A stretch of DNA of 64,000 bases from Plut-88900 sp965116945 (GTDB taxonomy: Bacteria; Chloroflexota; Dehalococcoidia; Plut-88900): NCBI GenBank assembly GCA_965116945.1, contig OZ220734.1:2790001-2854000 (forward strand). The letters are read 5' to 3'. The translations under genes and the position numbers were made by a program. Below, piece after piece: positions 17,201 to 24,724 of the stretch (the stretch's first letter is position 1; every line of letters starts with the position of its first letter). The notes below the pieces were generated by a model. It was given only the letters and a program-made list of their open reading frames with translations, was not told the DNA's origin and ran no database searches.

Positions 17201-17435
17201 CGTCATTCCTGCGGAGGCAGGAATCCATCTTTCCTGAGAACTCACCTACGCCGAGTCCATCAAACTCCGAGCCGGGGGGTGGCCCACATCCCTCCAACCC
17301 GTCCCACCCCCTCTTCCACCCCCCTCCGTCATTCCCGACTCCGATCGGGCTGTAAGTGCGCCACAGGCGTGAATCCATCCCCGTGAGGGGCCGCTCACCC
17401 TGAGCAACGTCGAAGGGTCGAGCGGGGGGAGGCTC
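17201..17435. repeat. dispersed repeats (17186-17516 intergenic)
   Basis: Contains CGTCATTCCTGCGGAGGCAG GAATCCATC (17201-17229), CGTCATTCCCGACTCCGATC with GGCGTGAATCCATCC (17327-17380), and a CGCTCACCCTGAGCAACGTC GAAGGGTCGAGCGGGG element (~17392-17428). These form short hairpins. No gene is evident; the promoter of the next ORF is not visible. Confidence 0.7.
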
Positions 17436-17516
17436 GCGCATCTTCAGTTCTTCGCACAACTCCACAACCAACCCCCTTGACAATATGCACACATATGTTC
17501 TACCATTCCCACAACA

Positions 17517-18761
17517 ATGTCCCGCCCCTCTAAATCTCACAACAAACCCTTGTCAAAACACCGACGCCCCTCCCCCGGGGCGCCTGCTCAAGAGGCGGTT
17601 GGTCTGCTCACCCAGCCCGACTCCCTCGCGGATGCCCGCGGCACTGCGCCGCGGAAGAACTCCCGCTCCGCCGTACCCGGTGTAGAAGCGGATGCCCGCG
17701 GCACTGCGCCGCGGAAGAACTCCTGCTCCACCGTACCCGGTGTAGAAGCGGATGCCTGCGGCACTGCGCCGCGGAAGAATTCCCGCTCCGCCTTACCGGG
17801 CGTAGAAGCGGATGCCCGCAGCCCCAAGCCGCGGAAGAACTCCCGCCCCGTCGGGCGCGGTCGAAGGCCCAGGGGCCGACGCCCCAACCGGCGCCGCTCC
17901 CTGTCCCTTGTTCCCGCCTCCCTGCCCCTGCTGTCCACCGACAGCCCGGACATCGAAGGTGAAATCGGCCTCCTCCGCTCGTTGACCAACCGCCTCTTGA
18001 GCAAGCGCCCCCTCGACTACTCTCAGATAAACCGCTGTCTCCGACTCATCATCCGGGCCTACTCCGTCCAGGCCAAGACCCCCAAACAGCTCACCGACCA
18101 GGAGCAAATCGACAACCTCATGAAGAAGGTCTTCCAGGACAAGGTAGACAGGGGTGACCTCGACTTCCGCGACCTCGTCCCTGTCCGCATGGCCCGCCCC
18201 GGAGACAAGTGGTGGCCCTGGAGACACCTCATCCCCATCCATAACCGCTGGCGCTTCGGCCTAATAGACCCCGACGAGCCCTGGCCCCCGGAAGAAGACG
18301 AATGGCCGGCCGATGAAGAGGCTAGGCGCAGGTTCGCCGGGACCTACATCCCCCAGGACTTCCTCGATGACCTCGAAGAGGATGACTACGAAGACGACGA
18401 CTATGACCCCGATGACGATGAGGACCCACCCCCCTACTACCCGCCCTATGACGAAGACCCCGACCCTCTATCCGTCGTTCCTGCGGAGGCAGGAACCCAT
18501 CCCCCTATGCCAACCGAGGCTAGCCTGTACCCTTCACCTGTTGACCCCTTCGAGGAACACCCACCTGACCTAACCGCCATCCCCGACCCTCCCCCCGGCA
18601 CTCCCGGGGATGCGGGAACCCCAAATTGCGAAGAAATGGGTCCAATTCCATCCCCTGCAGGGGTGCCCCTCGTGGGTACCCTGGATGCCGCCCACGCCGA
18701 TACCGTCCCGTCACCCCTCAATCCCCAACCCCGCATCGCCCGAGGCCGCCCCCCTCCCTGA
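17517..18761 (+). CDS. unrecognised ORFan with tandem repeats and embedded dispersed repeat
   Basis: 414 aa, function not recognised. Residues ~38-117 are four 20-residue units (ADARGTAPRKNSRS...) encoded by a 60-bp tandem repeat. A basic GRGRRPRGRRPNRRR stretch follows. A helical core ~140-180 (DIEGEIGLLRSLTNRLL) resembles a short helical segment common in small Chloroflexota proteins near mobile or hypothetical loci. Acidic runs (EEDDYEDDDYDPDDDEDPP) follow near residue 295, then a Pro-rich tail that contains the translated dispersed repeat SVVPAEAGTHPP. The acidic-Pro composition argues for a disordered or degenerating protein. Expression is unproven; the start ATG at 17517 lacks a clear ribosome site. 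Confidence 0.5.
   Translation: MSRPSKSHNKPLSKHRRPSPGAPAQEAVGLLTQPDSLADARGTAPRKNSRSAVPGVEADARGTAPRKNSCSTVPGVEADACGTAPRKNSRSALPGVEADARSPKPRKNSRPVGRGRRPRGRRPNRRRSLSLVPASLPLLSTDSPDIEGEIGLLRSLTNRLLSKRPLDYSQINRCLRLIIRAYSVQAKTPKQLTDQEQIDNLMKKVFQDKVDRGDLDFRDLVPVRMARPGDKWWPWRHLIPIHNRWRFGLIDPDEPWPPEEDEWPADEEARRRFAGTYIPQDFLDDLEEDDYEDDDYDPDDDEDPPPYYPPYDEDPDPLSVVPAEAGTHPPMPTEASLYPSPVDPFEEHPPDLTAIPDPPPGTPGDAGTPNCEEMGPIPSPAGVPLVGTLDAAHADTVPSPLNPQPRIARGRPPP
17628..17867 (+). repeat. 4 x 60-bp tandem repeat inside the ORFan
   Basis: Four head-to-tail 60-bp units beginning GCGGATGCCCGC at 17628, 17688, 17748 and 17808. The first three are near-identical; the fourth is diverged. Sixty is a multiple of three, so each adds 20 codons in frame. 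Each unit has the local palindrome CGCCGCGG. Confidence 0.9.
18473..18501 (+). repeat. dispersed PAEAG repeat copy in frame inside the ORFan
   Basis: CGTCGTTCCTGCGGAGGCAG GAACCCATC is nearly identical to the intergenic copy at 17201-17229, and a related version lies at 18830-18882. Here it is read in frame as VVPAEAGTH, so a mobile-type repeat has entered a coding frame. Confidence 0.8.
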
Positions 18762-18829
18762 CCCCAATAACCCGCCCCCAAAAACCGAATGCCCGAGATG
18801 ACTCTTGCCTACCCCCACGCCCTTTAACC

Positions 18830-19025
18830 CGTCGTTCCTGCGGAGGGCAGAGCCTGCCCCTGCGAAGGCAGGGGAACCCATCCCTCCGGAACAACCACCT
18901 AAATCCCCGCAATCCACCCTTCCCTGACCCCCATCCGTCATTCCCGACCCCGATCGGGAATCCATCCCCGGCGAGGTGGTGGGGCCCCGTAGGGGCGACC
19001 GGCCGGTCGCCCGTGGGTGGGGGGC
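18830..19025. repeat. dispersed repeats (18762-19098 intergenic)
   Basis: Three modules: an expanded CGTCGTTCCTGCGGAGG...GGCAGGGGAACCCATCC (18830-18882), CGTCATTCCCGACCCCGATC GGGAATCCATCC (18936-18967), and a perfect-arm GGGCGACCGGCCGGTCGCCC (~18993-19012). No gene is seen in 18762-19098. Confidence 0.7.
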
Positions 19026-19098
19026 CGGGTCTGGTCATCCATCCCCTCATGGTGTAACTTGACCCCCAACACCCTCCCCTCGGGACCAGGAGACACAC

Positions 19099-19845
19099 AT
19101 GAAACTCAAAGACAAGGTAGCCATAATCACCGGTAGTAGCAGAGGCATAGGCAAGGGACTCGCCATCGGATTTGCCAAAGAAGGCGCAAAAGTAGTCGTC
19201 ATGGCCCGCACCGACGCCCCGGGCCAGAGCCGCCTCCCCGGCACAATCCACGAGACCGCCGAGCAAATCCGCGCCGATGGCGGCGAATGCCTCCCCATCC
19301 GCTGCGACCTCACCAGCCCCGACGACCGCGCCGCCCTCATCCAGCAGGTCATCGACACTTACGGCCGCATCGACGTCCTAATCAACAACGCCGCCATCAT
19401 CCTTCACACCAACGTCGCCGACACTACCCTCAAGCGATGGGGCCTCATGGCCGAGATCAACATCCGTGCCCCCATCGAACTCTGCATGCTGGCAATCCAG
19501 CACATGATGAAGCAGAAATCTGGCTCCATAATCAACATCAGCTCCTCCGCCGCCCATGACCCCGAAACCCTCACCCTCTATGGCGCAACCGACGCCGCCC
19601 TGGACCGCTTCTCCCAGGGTCTCGCTCTGGAAATGAAGCAACACAACATCGTCGTCAACAGCCTCGACCCCGGACAGGTCAAGACCGAGGGCGCCCTCTT
19701 CACCTACCCCCCTGACACCGATTGGTCGGAATGGAAAGATCCTTCCGCAGTAGTCCCCTCGGCGGCCTACTTGGCGGCCTTGTCCGACACTTCCTTCACC
19801 GGCCAAGTCGTCAAGACAGACTACTTCGGCCAGTCCTGGCCCTAA
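19099..19845 (+). CDS. short-chain dehydrogenase/reductase (SDR) with altered active site
   Basis: 248 aa classical-SDR fold. The NAD(P) motif TGSSRGIG and the NNAA loop are present, and the catalytic Ser region NISSSAA is intact. The YxxxK motif is YGATD, so the catalytic Lys is replaced by Asp (codon GAC). The family normally oxidises or reduces alcohols; loss of the Lys would usually abolish or change this. AGGAGACACAC precedes the ATG at 19099. It is 2 bp upstream of galU, so the two are likely co-transcribed, but a shared function is not obvious. The end of the ORF overlaps no other gene. Confidence 0.85.
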   Translation: MKLKDKVAIITGSSRGIGKGLAIGFAKEGAKVVVMARTDAPGQSRLPGTIHETAEQIRADGGECLPIRCDLTSPDDRAALIQQVIDTYGRIDVLINNAAIILHTNVADTTLKRWGLMAEINIRAPIELCMLAIQHMMKQKSGSIINISSSAAHDPETLTLYGATDAALDRFSQGLALEMKQHNIVVNSLDPGQVKTEGALFTYPPDTDWSEWKDPSAVVPSAAYLAALSDTSFTGQVVKTDYFGQSWP

Positions 19846-19847
19846 AC

Positions 19848-20729
19848 ATGACTCCCCTGGGTCCAGTCAAAACCGTAGTAGTCCCCGCCGCCGGATGGGG
19901 TACCCGCTTCCTCCCAACAACCAAGGCCGTCCCCAAAGAACTCCTCCCCATCATAGACAAACCCGTAATCCAGTACGGCCTCGAGGAAGCCCTGGACTCC
20001 GGCCTGACCCGTGCCATCCTCGTCAACTCGCCCGGCAAGACCGCCCTCGAAGACTACTTCCGACCCCGACCCGCCCTCAACCAATTCCTCGCGTCCAGGG
20101 GCAGTTCGCACCTCATCTCCAGCGTTGCTCAAATAACCGATGGCCTCGAAATCTCCTCCGTGAACCAGCACCAGCAGCTCGGCCTCGGCCACGCAGTCCT
20201 CACAGCCCGGCAGGCCCTCGGCCCCGACCCCTTCGCCGTCCTCCTCCCAGACGATGTCATCGTCTCCAATACCCCCGTCCTACGCCAACTCCTGGAGGTA
20301 TATGAAGCTCATCGTGGCTCCGTGCTGGCAGTTCAGAAAATACCCAGGGCGCGTTTATCCGGCTACGGCGTGGTCGAACAGGAAGAAATTGCACCAGGGC
20401 TTCACAGGGTCAAGTCCCTGGTCGAAAAACCCAGCCCTTCCAACGCCCCCTCCGACCTCGGCATCGTCGGGCGCTACGTCCTCACCCCCGGCATTATCCA
20501 TGCCCTCGCCGGCACCACACCCGGCGCGCTCGGAGAAATCCAACTCACAGACGCCATCGCCAACCTCCTCCAGTCAGAGCTCGTATACGCCCTGGAGTTC
20601 GAAGGCACCCGCTACGACGCAGGCAATCCCCTGGGCCTCATCCAGGCATCGGTAAGCATCGGTCTTTCCCATCCCGACATCGGCCCTGCCCTCAGGGCGT
20701 TCCTCGCCAACCTCAATCTCTCTACCTGA
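19848..20729 (+). CDS. galU: UTP-glucose-1-phosphate uridylyltransferase
   Basis: 293 aa, makes UDP-glucose from UTP and glucose-1-phosphate for cell-envelope and exopolysaccharide synthesis. The N-terminal VVVPAAGWGTRFLPTTKAVP is the nucleotidyltransferase signature. LPIIDKPVIQYGLEEALDSG, LPDDVI (metal Asp), and EKPSPSNAPSDLGIVGRYVL all match GalU. The start at 19848 (ATGACTCCC) is chosen because the open frame upstream overlaps the SDR; the true start leaves a 2-bp gap. A strong terminator at 20771 ends the unit. GalU is usually ~290-300 aa. Confidence 0.94.
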   Translation: MTPLGPVKTVVVPAAGWGTRFLPTTKAVPKELLPIIDKPVIQYGLEEALDSGLTRAILVNSPGKTALEDYFRPRPALNQFLASRGSSHLISSVAQITDGLEISSVNQHQQLGLGHAVLTARQALGPDPFAVLLPDDVIVSNTPVLRQLLEVYEAHRGSVLAVQKIPRARLSGYGVVEQEEIAPGLHRVKSLVEKPSPSNAPSDLGIVGRYVLTPGIIHALAGTTPGALGEIQLTDAIANLLQSELVYALEFEGTRYDAGNPLGLIQASVSIGLSHPDIGPALRAFLANLNLST

Positions 20730-20770
20730 ATCCTTGTATGACCGCTATCCCCTCCTCCAGTATTGAACTA

Positions 20771-20807
20771 GAGGCCCACCTGCGTGCTCCGCACGCAGGT
20801 GGGCCTC
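20771..20807 (+). terminator. rho-independent terminator after galU
   Basis: GAGGCCCACCTGCGTGC, loop TCC, then GCACGCAGGTGGGCCTC: a perfect 17-bp stem, followed by TGTTCTTCTCTCC. The 5' flank TATTGAACTAGAGGCCC is shared with the repeat field at 11.4 kb, so a repeat may have been recruited as terminator. Confidence 0.85.
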
Positions 20808-20906
20808 TGTTCTTCTCTCCCCCTCTCCATTATTGGCCCCAAGGGAGAGGGGGACCAAGGGGGTGAGGGTTCCCTTCCCACCAGCCTCCGCATCGCGCAA
20901 AGGTTT

Positions 20907-22757
20907 CTACCGGCTAGTCCCGTTCCCCAACTTCCCTACCTTCAACACGGCCATAAACGCTTCCTGGGGTATCTCTACGTTCCCAACCCGCTTCATCCTT
21001 CGCTTCCCCTCCGCCTGCTTCTGCAACAGCTTCCTCTTCCGCGTAACGTCCCCGCCGTAGCACTTGGCCAGCACATTCTTACGCAGCGCCTTTATCGTCT
21101 CCCGGGCAATAACCCTGCTCCCTATCGCCGCCTGTATCGGCACATCGAACAGCTGCCTCGGGATAATCCCCCGTAGCGACTGCACCAGCGCCCGACCCCT
21201 CCGATAGGCTTGGTCTTTGTGGACTATCAGGGACAGCGCATCCACTGGCTGTTCATTCACCAGCAAGTCCAGCTTCACCAGCGGTGCCGCCTCGTACCCC
21301 GTTAACGCATAGTCCAGCGACGCATATCCTTTGGTCCTGGACTTTAGCTGGTCGTAGAACTCCACCAGCATTTCACCGAGCGGCATCTGGAACTCCAGTG
21401 AGACCCTTCCAAGCCCCCCGGAACCCCCATTCCCCTGTCCTGCGTTCAGGTACTCCATCTTGGAATACCTGCCTCGGTGTTCCCTTACCAATTCCATTAT
21501 CGCCCCAATAAACGTCTCGGGGGCTATTATCGTCAGGTCCAGCCACGGTTCCTCGATGGAGTCAATCTCGCCCCCGTGCGGAAGATCCGTTGGCCTTTCC
21601 ACCAGCAACAGGTTGCCATTCGCAAGGTTCACCTTGTACTCCACGCTCGGAGACGTGGTTATCAGGTCCAATCCATACTCCCTTTCCAGCCGCTCCTGCA
21701 CTATGTCCATGTGCAACAGCCCGAGGAACCCACACCGGAACCCGGGGCCCAACGCCGCACTTTCCTCTGGCTCATACGCCAGCGAAGCGTCATTCAACGT
21801 CAACTTGTCCAGCGCATCTCTCAAAGACGTATATTCCCGCGTGTCCACTGGGTACAACCCCGAGAACACCATCGGCTTCAACGGCCTGTATCCGGCCAGC
21901 GGTTCTTCAGCCGACTTCCCAGCACTCGTCAACGTATCCCCGACCCTGCACCGGCTCACCTCTTTCAGCCCAGTGGCTATGCCCCCCACCTCCCCGCTAC
22001 CCAGCCTTTCTACAGCCTTGGGCCACGGGGTGAACACCGTCACCTCCTGCCCTTCGAATCCCACCCCGTTCGACATCAGCTTCAGGTCCTCACCACTCTT
22101 CACCTCCCCGTCAAACACCCTCACGTATGCGATAACGCCCTTGTATGAGTCGTACTTAGAATCGAAGATCAACGCCCTCAGCGGCCCCGAGCCATCCCTG
22201 TTCGGAGGCGGCACCCGTTCAACAATTGCATCCAGGACCTCCCTGGTCCCTAGCCCCTCCTTCGCCGAGACCTGCAGCACCTCCGATTCCCGGAAGCCCA
22301 GCGCATCGCACATCTCACCTATCACCCTGTCCGGCTCGGCATTCGGCAGGTCTATTTTGTTAACCACCGGGATAAGTTCCAGGTCTTGGTCAAGCGCCAT
22401 GTAAACATTGGCCAGAGTCTGTGCCTGTATCCCCTGGGATGCATCCACCACCAGCACAGCTCCCTCGCATGCACTCAAGCTGCGGGACACCTCGTACGTG
22501 AAATCCACGTGCCCCGGCGTGTCTATAAGGTTCAGCTCATACGTATCCCCATCCTCATATCCATAGTGGAGACGTACGGCCTTCGCCTTTATCGTGATGC
22601 CACGCTCTCGCTCCAGGTCCATATCGTCCAGGAGCTGCTCCTTCATCTCCCGCTCGGAAATCGTGCCCGTGTATTCCAGGAGACGGTCCGCCAGCGTCGA
22701 CTTCCCGTGGTCAATGTGGGCGATAATGCAGAAATTGCGTATATATTCAGGGTTCAT
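20907..22757 (-). CDS. lepA: elongation factor 4 (LepA)
   Basis: 616 aa from the ATG at 22757 (MNPEYIRNFCIIAHIDHGKS), which matches the family N-terminus; an ATG six codons upstream is also open. LepA is a ribosome-associated GTPase that back-translocates stalled ribosomes. G1 is AHIDHGKST, G2 lies in LERERGITI, G3 is DTPGHVDF, and G4 is NKIDLPNAEP. The C-terminal domain includes the LepA-specific tail ending KKLL...GGDVTRKRKLLQKQAEGK-type basic sequence and EIPQEAFMAVLKV. No good ribosome site at either start. No operon partners are obvious. Confidence 0.96.
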   Translation of the reverse strand: MNPEYIRNFCIIAHIDHGKSTLADRLLEYTGTISEREMKEQLLDDMDLERERGITIKAKAVRLHYGYEDGDTYELNLIDTPGHVDFTYEVSRSLSACEGAVLVVDASQGIQAQTLANVYMALDQDLELIPVVNKIDLPNAEPDRVIGEMCDALGFRESEVLQVSAKEGLGTREVLDAIVERVPPPNRDGSGPLRALIFDSKYDSYKGVIAYVRVFDGEVKSGEDLKLMSNGVGFEGQEVTVFTPWPKAVERLGSGEVGGIATGLKEVSRCRVGDTLTSAGKSAEEPLAGYRPLKPMVFSGLYPVDTREYTSLRDALDKLTLNDASLAYEPEESAALGPGFRCGFLGLLHMDIVQERLEREYGLDLITTSPSVEYKVNLANGNLLLVERPTDLPHGGEIDSIEEPWLDLTIIAPETFIGAIMELVREHRGRYSKMEYLNAGQGNGGSGGLGRVSLEFQMPLGEMLVEFYDQLKSRTKGYASLDYALTGYEAAPLVKLDLLVNEQPVDALSLIVHKDQAYRRGRALVQSLRGIIPRQLFDVPIQAAIGSRVIARETIKALRKNVLAKCYGGDVTRKRKLLQKQAEGKRRMKRVGNVEIPQEAFMAVLKVGKLGNGTSR

Positions 22758-22819
22758 TGCAAAAAAGCGTAGCATAGCCCTAGTCTAGCTACAATACGAG
22801 AAGGCATTCGAGTCCTATC

Positions 22820-23623
22820 CTATCCCCCTCCCGTCACCTCTATTGTCGCCCCCGACACAAAGCTCGCCCCCTCCGAGCACAGAAACCCGATAACCGACGC
22901 TACCTCCTCCGCCCTACCCGCCCGACCCAGCGGGATCGACGCCATTATCCCCTTCTGTTCCCCTTCCGATAGAGCGCCAAACCGCTCCGCCACCCGCGCC
23001 CCGGGCTCCGTCAATATCACACCCGGCATCACCGCATTCACCGTGATTCCCCACGGGCCCAGGTCCTTCGCCAGTTGATTCGTCAGCCCGATTATCCCCG
23101 CCTTGGCCCCTGCATAGGGCAACCTCGCCGCCGATGGGCCCCTCGCCCCGAACGCCCCCTTCGCAGATATCGAGGTCAAATTCACTATCCTTCCAAATCC
23201 TGCCTTCTTCATCACCGGTGCCGCCGCCCGACTGCACAGAAATGCGCTCTTCAGATTCCCATCCGTGACCCGCTCGAATATCTCGTCTGTCACGTCTTCA
23301 ATATGGTCGATGCCGATGTGCCCACTCCCACCTGCATTGTTCACCAGGATATCCAGCCCCCCGAAACGCTCCACTGTCTGCGTCACCATCTCTTCTACAT
23401 GCTCGGATGAGGTCACGTCAGCCTCCAGGGCCATCGACACTTCGCCTCCGGGGTCCAATTCACCAGTGGCTGCCGCAACCTTCCCTCCCTGCAAGTCTGA
23501 TGCGCACACCCGGCAGCCCCGCCCCAGCAGTTCCTCCACCGTCGCCCTCCCTATCCCCTGAGCTCCACCGGTAACAATCGCCACTTTCCCTTCTAGGTCT
23601 CTTACTTTCATCGCCACACTCAT
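22820..23623 (-). CDS. short-chain dehydrogenase/reductase (SDR)
   Basis: 267 aa from the ATG at 23623 (MSVAMKVRDLEGKVAIVTGG). A second ATG is four codons on. The longer frame starting upstream would cover the divergent gene and is not used. Cofactor motif TGGAQGIG, NNAG loop, active-site NLTSISAKG, and YAGAK (intact YxxxK). The C-terminal ends FVSGATIEVTGGG, typical of FabG-like SDRs. It sits 62 bp from lepA on the same strand and is divergent from the amidohydrolase at 23689. Substrate unknown; probably a 3-oxoacyl or hydroxy-acid reductase. Confidence 0.88.
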   Translation of the reverse strand: MSVAMKVRDLEGKVAIVTGGAQGIGRATVEELLGRGCRVCASDLQGGKVAAATGELDPGGEVSMALEADVTSSEHVEEMVTQTVERFGGLDILVNNAGGSGHIGIDHIEDVTDEIFERVTDGNLKSAFLCSRAAAPVMKKAGFGRIVNLTSISAKGAFGARGPSAARLPYAGAKAGIIGLTNQLAKDLGPWGITVNAVMPGVILTEPGARVAERFGALSEGEQKGIMASIPLGRAGRAEEVASVIGFLCSEGASFVSGATIEVTGGG

Positions 23624-23658
23624 ATCTTCTTTCTCGATCCCAGGACCATCGCGCCAAC

Positions 23659-23664
23659 TATAAT
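23659..23664 (+). promoter_or_regulatory. candidate -10 in divergent gap
   Basis: TATAAT in the 65-bp gap between the divergent SDR (23623) and amidohydrolase (23689). No good -35 at the right distance, so it is weakly supported. Confidence 0.3.
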
Positions 23665-23688
23665 GTACACCTAGCCTAGGGGGTAGCC

Positions 23689-24489
23689 TTGCGAGTAGAT
23701 GTCCACACCCACGTCTGGCCCGACACCATTGCACCAATCGTAGAAAAGCACGCCACATGTAACCTGAAGCTGGACATGCCCTTACCCAACACAGTGCTCG
23801 GCCTGAAAACTCACATGAAGGACTCAGGATGGGACAAATCCGTAGTCGTTGGCATCGCCGAACGCCCCGACCAAGTCGTCGGTGTCAACGACTGGCTCAT
23901 AAACATTCAGGACTCCTCCATCCTATCCTTCGGCGCCATCCACCCCTTACTCGAAGATAAGCCCGCCGAAATCCGGCGCATACGCTCCCAAGGACTCAAA
24001 GGTATAAAGCTCCATCCGGTCCTGAACCGTTTCCACCCCGACGACCCTTCCATGTTTCCCCTATACGAGGAAATCGGGAACTCCATGGTGGTCGCCTTCC
24101 ACTGCGGCTCCATGCCACACCTCAGAGACCAGCGCCCCGACTTCGCCGCCCCAAGCCGTATAGCCAACGTCGCCCGGCAGTTCCCTCGACTCAAGATCAT
24201 CGCCTTCCACCTGGGGGGCTTCTACATGCTCGATGAATCCGAAAAGAACCTCGTGGGTCTCCCTAACCTCCTCATCGACACTTCCTGGCCCCCGACCGTC
24301 AGGGAAATCACCCCCGAAACCCTCCTCAAAATTGTCAACAATCACGGCGCCGACAAAATCACCTTCGGCACCGACTACCCCTTCGCCTCCCAGACTTCAG
24401 ACGCCGAATTCCTCTCCTCCATTCCCCTCACCTCCACCCAACTGGACATGCTCCTCGGCAACAACGCAGCAGCATTCATCGGCCTCTAG
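23689..24489 (+). CDS. amidohydrolase 2 family metal-dependent hydrolase
   Basis: 266 aa, third amidohydrolase-2 enzyme of the window. VDVHTHVWPD is the N-terminal metal motif; GIKLHPVLNRFHPDD, VAFHCGSMPH and IAFHLGGFYM contain the conserved His residues; TFGTDYPFAS contains the C-terminal Asp. The start is TTG at 23689 with AGGGGG 6 nt upstream; no ATG fits. It is divergent from the SDR at 22820. Downstream lies a repeat piece and then a hairpin that terminates the opposite strand. Substrate unknown. Confidence 0.85.
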   Translation: MRVDVHTHVWPDTIAPIVEKHATCNLKLDMPLPNTVLGLKTHMKDSGWDKSVVVGIAERPDQVVGVNDWLINIQDSSILSFGAIHPLLEDKPAEIRRIRSQGLKGIKLHPVLNRFHPDDPSMFPLYEEIGNSMVVAFHCGSMPHLRDQRPDFAAPSRIANVARQFPRLKIIAFHLGGFYMLDESEKNLVGLPNLLIDTSWPPTVREITPETLLKIVNNHGADKITFGTDYPFASQTSDAEFLSSIPLTSTQLDMLLGNNAAAFIGL

Positions 24490-24639
24490 ACCCTGTTTCC
24501 CCCAAAGCAGTCCTTAAACGATCGCCATTTCCGATGCCCCCCGAGGAATCTGGGGTTGTGAATGCCGATTCGACGCGCAATCGCATTCTGCCCGCGCGCG
24601 ACCGGAGTCGGCAACTTGCGCGAGGGCCCCAACAAGCAA

Positions 24640-24671
24640 GAGGCCCGACCCCAGATTTGGGGTCGGGCCTC
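24640..24671 (-). terminator. rho-independent terminator of the first solute-binding lipoprotein
   Basis: GAGGCCCGACCCC, loop of six, GGGGTCGGGCCTC: a 13-bp perfect stem, 54 nt after the stop of the minus-strand gene at 24725, followed on that strand by TTGCTTGTT. The same stem start GAGGCCCG and following TTGCTT are shared with the terminator at 26527. Confidence 0.8.
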
Positions 24672-24724
24672 TCCATTTCTTCGGCTTATCAGTTGTTGAT
24701 TAGGCTTTGAGCTAAGCCGGAGTT

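Noticed and set aside
17628..17867. Possible CRISPR array from 60-bp periodicity
   Set aside because: The whole 60-bp unit is repeated without variable spacers, so it is a coding tandem repeat.
21460..22404. 314-aa plus-strand open frame
   Set aside because: Antisense to lepA.
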